NCBI GenBank assembly: GCA_030619215.1 | Contig: JAUXBV010000086.1 | Location: forward strand, 1 to 9,219 | Direction: 5' to 3' | DNA from: Fibrobacterota bacterium | GTDB taxonomy: Bacteria > Fibrobacterota > Chitinivibrionia > Chitinivibrionales > JANQEN01 | DNA: 9,219 nucleotides | In this document: one piece after another, positions 5,133 to 9,219 of the stretch | Numbering within the stretch: the stretch's first letter is position 1 | Layout: every line of letters begins with the position of its first letter | The notes under the pieces: generated by a model | What the model saw: only the letters and a program-made list of their open reading frames with translations | Database searches by the model: none | What the model was told of the DNA's origin: nothing | Made by a program: the position numbers and the translations under genes

Positions 5133-6305
5133 TTATTTCATTGCTATCTTTTTTGTAGAACTGGAAACCACACGATCAATGGTGTCTATTATGAATAACT
5201 GAATGTAATAGGTGCCGTTATCTACTAAATGGCCGTTCGTATCCCTCCCGTCCCACAGTATCGACGAGGGCGGAATATTACCACCGGAAAATGTTCGAAT
5301 AATATTATCCTTGGAGGTAAGATCTTTTTTCACAACCATGGTCCACCTTTTGGTTTTGACCTCTCTATTGCTAAAAACACCGTCAACATCAATTATCACC
5401 TTATCATTTATCCCATCGCCATTGGGTGTTATTTCTGGGGATGTAAGCTTAATCGTGCAGGAAAGTTTCGGCATGCTCTTTTTATATTGAGGATTGAAAT
5501 AGAATGACAAGGATATTTTGCTCTTTTCTATATTGCCTGGGTATTCATACCCTGCATATACCCCGAATACAAATCTGTTAAAAAAATGGTGGTAGCCGGC
5601 TGCTGCCTCGACAGCCCACTCTATCTCTTTCTCCCTGTTGTAAAAAACTTTTCCTCTTGAATATACGCTTAACGATGGGTTTTTAAAGAAGAATTTGTGA
5701 ATGTTTACATCTCCCCCGACGCCGGCTTCCCTGTCTTTAAAACTGTACAAAGTTGCTATTGCCTGAACAGTATAGTACATCTTACTGATACGGGGAATCT
5801 CTCCTCCCGTGGATATTCGCATCTCCCGTGACAATAATTCATTGCTCGTGTCAACATCAAAAATATTTTTAAAAACCAGACCGATATATCTTGTCTCTGT
5901 AAAGTGGTATGATCCGCCGACGTCCATGGTAAAAAGAGGCTCTGAGCCTGAGAATACAAAGTGGAAAGCAGCGCCAAAGGATACATCTTTATACAGTGAA
6001 GAAAACGCTGTTGAAATATTATTAAAATAATCGTGATTCTTTCTTACATAGCACAGTGAAAAACCGCTTCGTTTGAAGGTCTCTATAAAGCCGGTGCTTA
6101 GAGTATACTGTTTTGACGCGCCGCCATAATAGAATGATGTGCCAATAGGCCCTCCCGCCTGCCTGCTTATCAGCGACGGATTAAAATAGAGAATAAACGG
6201 ATTTCCATAACCCTCACTGCATTTTTCCAGAGGTGATGAAAATCCGTATTGTATTACCAGTAGAAAAATTAAAAGCGGCGGATATGTATAATTTTTTTTT
6301 ATCAA
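5133..6305 (-). CDS. Outer-membrane beta-barrel protein with C-terminal FlgD/CHU-type Ig-like module
   Basis: This 390-aa secreted protein has a signal peptide at about 1-24 (basic MIKKNY, then a hydrophobic stretch ending YGFSS). Residues about 35-272 alternate polar and aromatic residues as short beta strands (FILYFNPSLIS, GTSFYYGGASKQYTLSTGF, FGVYAGYEY), as in PorV/FadL-like outer-membrane barrels. From about 283 a compact Ig-like module follows: SPEITPNGDGINDKVII (289-305) contains the Asp-rich TPNGDGIND motif, then WDGRDTNGHLVDNGTYY (351-367). This module is shared by FlgD-like and gliding/type-B secretion C-termini and normally lies outside the barrel. Its role here, whether surface anchoring, export signal or assembly, is unknown. 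No ATG exists between the upstream in-frame stop and the signal peptide, so the start is TTG at 6305, followed at once by nine A. It stands alone, 159 bp after dnaN. Confidence 0.78.
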   Translation of the reverse strand: MIKKNYTYPPLLIFLLVIQYGFSSPLEKCSEGYGNPFILYFNPSLISRQAGGPIGTSFYYGGASKQYTLSTGFIETFKRSGFSLCYVRKNHDYFNNISTAFSSLYKDVSFGAAFHFVFSGSEPLFTMDVGGSYHFTETRYIGLVFKNIFDVDTSNELLSREMRISTGGEIPRISKMYYTVQAIATLYSFKDREAGVGGDVNIHKFFFKNPSLSVYSRGKVFYNREKEIEWAVEAAAGYHHFFNRFVFGVYAGYEYPGNIEKSKISLSFYFNPQYKKSMPKLSCTIKLTSPEITPNGDGINDKVIIDVDGVFSNREVKTKRWTMVVKKDLTSKDNIIRTFSGGNIPPSSILWDGRDTNGHLVDNGTYYIQLFIIDTIDRVVSSSTKKIAMK

Positions 6306-6379
6306 ATATGTATCTCTAAATATAAAGTGTTAATAAGATATGGTTATGTTAAACGGTGATTATGCCCGTATCGTTAATC

Positions 6380-6444
6380 GGTAAAGGTGACGAAAAGAAA
6401 AAATACAAAAAACGTAATCCATCGACGAAACGGGTACCTTTACC
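6380..6444. repeat. Long-range inverted repeat between dnaN and the barrel gene
   Basis: GGTAAAGGT (6380-6388) and ACCTTTACC (6436-6444) are perfectly complementary over 9 bp with 47 nt between them. A second pair, CCCGT (6364-6368) and ACGGG (6430-6434), interleaves with the first, so the two could form alternative or pseudoknotted structures. No U-run follows on the minus strand. Function unknown. Confidence 0.4.
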
Positions 6445-6464
6445 CTAACCGTAACCTAATATAG

Positions 6465-7604
6465 TTATGCTTCCTCCAGGATCCTGAGCGGCATTATCAG
6501 AAACAGATCTTCGCTTTTCCTATCCTCTTCTTTCTCATAAGAAGGAAATATAAGGCATGCACTTATCTGCGTATTCATCTCCAGTGTAATTGATGCTGTT
6601 TTAATAATATTAAGTATCTCCAGAAAATAAGCGGCATTGAAACCGATTATGTGCTCCTCACCCTCATATTCAACAGGAATTACCTGCCTGGCCTCACCGC
6701 CGATATCCCTGTTTTGAACAACTGTCTCCAGCTCGTTTTCTTTAAAAACAAATTTCACAAGGTGTGTTTTCTGGTTTGACAGAACAGAAACCCTCTTTAC
6801 CGCCTCCATAAGATTACCCCTGTCAATGTGAACCTTTTTAGGATTATTTTTTGGAATCACCTTTTCATAATCAGGATAGGGGCCCTCTATGAGTTTTGAA
6901 CAGAGCGTCATGGTTTCATTACTAAAAACTATATATTTCTCACCTATTGAAATATCTATGGAGGTATCCTTGTTTTCAACTTCAAGTATTCTTACCAGAT
7001 GGAGAAGGCTCTTGGGTGAAACAATACTTGAAATGCTATCTTCGGGATTAAAATCTCCACTATAAAATGAGCTTCCCAGCCGGTGCCCGTCTGTTGAAAT
7101 CATACCTGTTTTATCTTTATCAATTAACCATAACACACCACAGAGGCAGGCTCTTGCTTCATCCCTTGAAACGGCAAAACTGCTCTTAACAATCATATCT
7201 TTAAGGTTAGCCACGGAAATATCGATCTGTTTAAAGTCCTCTATTTCAGGAAAGGGAGGAAAGTCCCTGGTGTCAGCTCCTGATATTTTACATGAAAATG
7301 AGCCTCCGCTTTCAATGATTAAAACATTTTCATCAAAATCTATGGTTAACTCACCTTCATGAAGCTCCCGTACTATCTCGAACAGCTTCTTTGCATTGAC
7401 CGTTATTTCATGCTCCCCATCGCCTGTTATCGGTGATTTTATTTTAATGGAGTGGTCCAGGTCTGTAGCAATAATCTCTAAATTATCAGGCTTAAATATT
7501 ATTTTAAAGTTGAGTAAAATTTGTAAAGAGCTTTTTGTGGGAATTATTGGATATGCCTTTTGAATACTCTCAAAAAAAGTTTTTTTTTGGATTGTGTATG
7601 CCAT
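6465..7604 (-). CDS. dnaN: DNA polymerase III subunit beta (sliding clamp)
   Basis: This is a 379-aa protein. It would form the homodimeric ring that tethers the replicative polymerase to DNA. Three clamp domains of about 125 residues can be followed. Landmarks are DTRDFPPFP (111-119) before domain 2, TDGHRL (171-176), EGPYPDYEKVIP (240-251), GFNAAYFLEIL (321-331) and the C-terminal IMPLR (370-374) contributing to the partner-binding cleft. The chain continues ILEEA beyond the usual MPxR(L) end, and an acidic insertion (SYEKEEDRKSED, 355-366) lies just before it; both are slightly unusual. The start is ATG at 7604, with AGGAG 5 nt upstream. A TTG at 7628 would add eight residues but lacks support. 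It follows dnaA in the standard order, with an AT-rich spacer between. Confidence 0.97.
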   Translation of the reverse strand: MAYTIQKKTFFESIQKAYPIIPTKSSLQILLNFKIIFKPDNLEIIATDLDHSIKIKSPITGDGEHEITVNAKKLFEIVRELHEGELTIDFDENVLIIESGGSFSCKISGADTRDFPPFPEIEDFKQIDISVANLKDMIVKSSFAVSRDEARACLCGVLWLIDKDKTGMISTDGHRLGSSFYSGDFNPEDSISSIVSPKSLLHLVRILEVENKDTSIDISIGEKYIVFSNETMTLCSKLIEGPYPDYEKVIPKNNPKKVHIDRGNLMEAVKRVSVLSNQKTHLVKFVFKENELETVVQNRDIGGEARQVIPVEYEGEEHIIGFNAAYFLEILNIIKTASITLEMNTQISACLIFPSYEKEEDRKSEDLFLIMPLRILEEA

Positions 7605-7609
7605 ATATA

Positions 7610-7614
7610 CTCCT
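7610..7614 (-). promoter_or_regulatory. Shine-Dalgarno of dnaN
   Basis: AGGAG on the minus strand lies 5 nt before ATG 7604. It fixes the start there instead of at the in-frame TTG 24 nt upstream. Confidence 0.75.
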
Positions 7615-7698
7615 GTGCTATTAACCAATTGTTATTAACAGATAATTAATTTCTAAAATAACTTATTATATAAAAGTAATAGTAAAAGAACTAGAGAT

Positions 7699-7707
7699 GT
7701 TGATAAT
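7699..7707 (-). promoter_or_regulatory. DnaA-box-like site
   Basis: Reads TTATCAACA on the minus strand, one mismatch from TTATCCACA. It is the best box-like site in the spacer and lies near its middle. Confidence 0.4.
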
Positions 7708-7833
7708 GTTTAATAATTATATAACTAACTAAAAAACAAATATATATATATGTTAATAATTTATTAGCTTTATCTGTTTAAGTTGAATAATATGTGAATT
7801 TAAAAGGTTATTATATACTATCAACATTCTATA

Positions 7834-7849
7834 AACATGACAGCATGTT
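7834..7849. repeat. Small hairpin overlapping the dnaA stop codon
   Basis: AACATG (7834-7839) and CATGTT (7844-7849) form a 6-bp stem with a 4-nt loop, and the arm includes part of the dnaA TAA (7848-7850). On the minus strand it is followed only by TTTATAG, so terminator strength would be low. Confidence 0.3.
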
Positions 7850-9185
7850 ATTTTTCCAACTGAGAAAGAATATAATTAATATCATTAAACAGAATTTTGT
7901 CTTTTTCCTTATTTTTTTCAATCTGTTTAACCGCGTGTATTACGGTACTGTGATCCCTTCCGCCAAAATGAAGCCCAATAGTTTTTAATGAATTATTAGT
8001 ATGGATTTTTGATATATACATGGCAACATGTCTGCAGTGGGCTACCTCTTTACTCCTGTTTTTTTCCCTGAGATTATCAACAGGGATTTTATAATACCCA
8101 GATACGGTATTAATAATATCATCTATAGATATTTTTGATTGTTCTTTTTTAATGGAGTCGCTGAGTATGTTTTTTACAAGGTCAATGGTAATATCCGTTT
8201 TTGTAATAGAGGCAAAGGCCAGAAGGCGGATAATAACACCCTCAAGCTTTCGTATGTTTGAGGTAACATTTTCTGCTATAAAGTAAAGGATGTCTTCCGG
8301 GATATTAAGATTGTCCCTCTCTGCTTTTTTCTTAAGTATTGCAACGCGGGTTTCAAGGTCGGGCGGCTGAATATCCACACAAAGCCCCCACTGAAACCGT
8401 GAAACCAGCCTGTCATGCAGGCCCTTTAACGAATTTGGCGGCAGGTCCGAAGTTAAAACAATCTGTTTTCTGTTTTGGTAGAGGGTATTAAAGATATAGA
8501 AAAATTCTTCCTGGGTCCTCTCCTTTCCTGCCAGAAATTGTATGTCATCAACAAGAAGAATGTCTGACTGTTTAAAGCAATCGGTAAACAGCTTGGTGCT
8601 GCTGTTTTTAATTGCATCGATAAAACTGAAATAGAACTCCTCTGAGGTAATGAAATTTACATTAATTTTTTTCTTTTTTGAAAGGATATAATTTCCAATT
8701 GCATGAAGCAGGTGTGTTTTTCCCAATCCAACACCGCCGTAAATTAAAAGAGGGTTGAATTTTGTTTTACCCGGGTTTTCTGCAACGGCAAGGGATACGC
8801 TTCTTGCAAATTCATTACCAACCCCGACAACAAAGAGGTCGAAGGTGTACTGATCATTAAGTACAGAATGCGGATTTTTATTGATAACGTTGTAATCCGG
8901 CATGATGACATAGTTTTTTTTCGGCAGCGGGTTATCAGCATTTTCCTTAACAACGAACTTGACAGCCTTAATTGAGGGTAACACCTTTTTTGAAAAGGAT
9001 AGAATGGTTGATTTATAATGCTGGTCCAGAAAGTCCACAATGAATTTGTTTTGAGCAGTAAGCACTAAAGTGTTTTTATCTTCATTGTCAATTGGCGAGA
9101 GTGGTTGGAACCATGTTTCAAACCTGTTTGAGTCGATAGATTGTGAGATAAGAGCTAATATTTCGTGCCAGATTGAGAGATGCAT
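7848..9185 (-). CDS. dnaA: Chromosomal replication initiator DnaA
   Basis: This is a 445-aa AAA+ ATPase that binds DnaA boxes and melts the origin. Domain I spans about 1-80 (IWHEIL, RFETWFQPL), followed by a short domain II linker (about 82-105). Domain III begins at QYTFDLFVVGVGNEFA (112-127). It shows Walker A GGVGLGKT (150-157), Walker B ILLVDD (209-214), sensor 1 near VLTSDLPP and the arginine-finger region LHDRLVSRF. Domain IV (about the last 100 residues) ends with the DNA-binding signature FGGRDHSTVIHA. All key residues are present, so it should be functional. I chose ATG 9185 because it fits the family N-terminus. An in-frame TTG at 9194 would add three residues, and neither start has a clear Shine-Dalgarno. 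The linker is shorter than in many homologues. The gene's promoter lies beyond the right edge. Confidence 0.98.
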   Translation of the reverse strand: MHLSIWHEILALISQSIDSNRFETWFQPLSPIDNEDKNTLVLTAQNKFIVDFLDQHYKSTILSFSKKVLPSIKAVKFVVKENADNPLPKKNYVIMPDYNVINKNPHSVLNDQYTFDLFVVGVGNEFARSVSLAVAENPGKTKFNPLLIYGGVGLGKTHLLHAIGNYILSKKKKINVNFITSEEFYFSFIDAIKNSSTKLFTDCFKQSDILLVDDIQFLAGKERTQEEFFYIFNTLYQNRKQIVLTSDLPPNSLKGLHDRLVSRFQWGLCVDIQPPDLETRVAILKKKAERDNLNIPEDILYFIAENVTSNIRKLEGVIIRLLAFASITKTDITIDLVKNILSDSIKKEQSKISIDDIINTVSGYYKIPVDNLREKNRSKEVAHCRHVAMYISKIHTNNSLKTIGLHFGGRDHSTVIHAVKQIEKNKEKDKILFNDINYILSQLEK

Positions 9186-9219
9186 AGTTTTCAATATAAA
9201 TTAAACGTTAAAGGAAAAT

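Larger units (their letters stand above)
7605..7847. other. dnaA-dnaN spacer, candidate replication origin (oriC)
   Basis: This is a 243-bp gap in which about 84% of positions 7621-7800 are A or T by my count, far above the flanking genes. It carries a TA run (7740-7750), a natural unwinding-element candidate. It also holds three nonamers close to the DnaA box TTATNCACA: TTATTAACA at 7632-7640 (plus), TTATCAACA at 7699-7707 (minus) and TTATTAACA at 7751-7759 (minus). Many bacteria place oriC beside dnaA, including between dnaA and dnaN. No perfect TTATCCACA is present and such AT-rich DNA yields near-matches easily, so the call is tentative. It must also contain any promoter serving dnaN independently. 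Confidence 0.45.

Noticed and set aside
7605..7628. Eight-residue N-terminal extension of DnaN from a TTG
   Set aside because: AGGAG is correctly spaced for the downstream ATG at 7604, and the extension does not resemble clamp N-termini.
7794..7988. Plus-strand 64-codon frame across the dnaA 3' end
   Set aside because: Mostly antisense to the conserved DnaA domain IV; the AT-rich composition explains the F/N/I-rich product.
8371..8379. DnaA-box-like ATATCCACA inside dnaA, and TTATCAACA at 8074-8082
   Set aside because: Both lie in conserved coding sequence (VDIQPP and PVDNLRE codons), isolated, with no clustering or AT-rich element beside them.
1..9219. CRISPR array, tRNA, rRNA or insertion sequence
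   Set aside because: No regularly spaced repeats, cloverleaf-like segments, rRNA motifs, transposase frames or terminal inverted repeats were seen.

Overview
The window looks like chromosomal DNA of an AT-rich Gram-negative bacterium. All recognisable genes lie on the minus strand, so they read from the right edge towards the left. The outer-membrane barrel with a FlgD/CHU-type C-terminal module, the periplasmic LpoA-like protein and the FtsX/EnvC pair point to a diderm. A Fibrobacterota/Chitinivibrionia-, Spirochaetota- or FCB-type lineage would fit, but this taxonomic guess is weak.

Right end (about 9185 to 6465): dnaA, a 243-bp very AT-rich spacer, and dnaN. This is the classic replication-initiation block. 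The spacer carries DnaA-box-like nonamers and a TA run, and is the best candidate here for an origin. Next come a 159-bp spacer with a long-range inverted repeat and a secreted outer-membrane barrel gene (6305-5133).

Middle (4884 to 2587): a tight two-gene unit with a 6-bp gap. It encodes a DUF151/bifunctional nuclease-family protein and a TPR plus periplasmic-binding-fold protein resembling LpoA and branched-chain amino acid binding proteins.

Left (2433 to 1659): a small locus that looks acquired. Two palindromes sharing the core ATTCATGAAT flank a possible promoter. Behind them is a 179-aa winged-helix regulator that starts at TTG behind a strong Shine-Dalgarno. Its 3' end overlaps a 49-aa ORF absent from simple length-filtered gene calls. 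That ORF reads like the N-terminus of an AbiEii-type nucleotidyltransferase with its key motifs altered. I interpret the locus as a decayed toxin-antitoxin-like operon whose self-regulating half survives.

Left edge (1388 to 1): ftsX, and overlapping its 3' end by 43 nt the first 192 codons of an EnvC-family murein hydrolase activator. FtsX and EnvC would form the membrane and periplasmic parts of the FtsEX-EnvC switch that activates septal peptidoglycan amidases. The usual upstream partner ftsE is not beside ftsX; the decayed operon is there instead.
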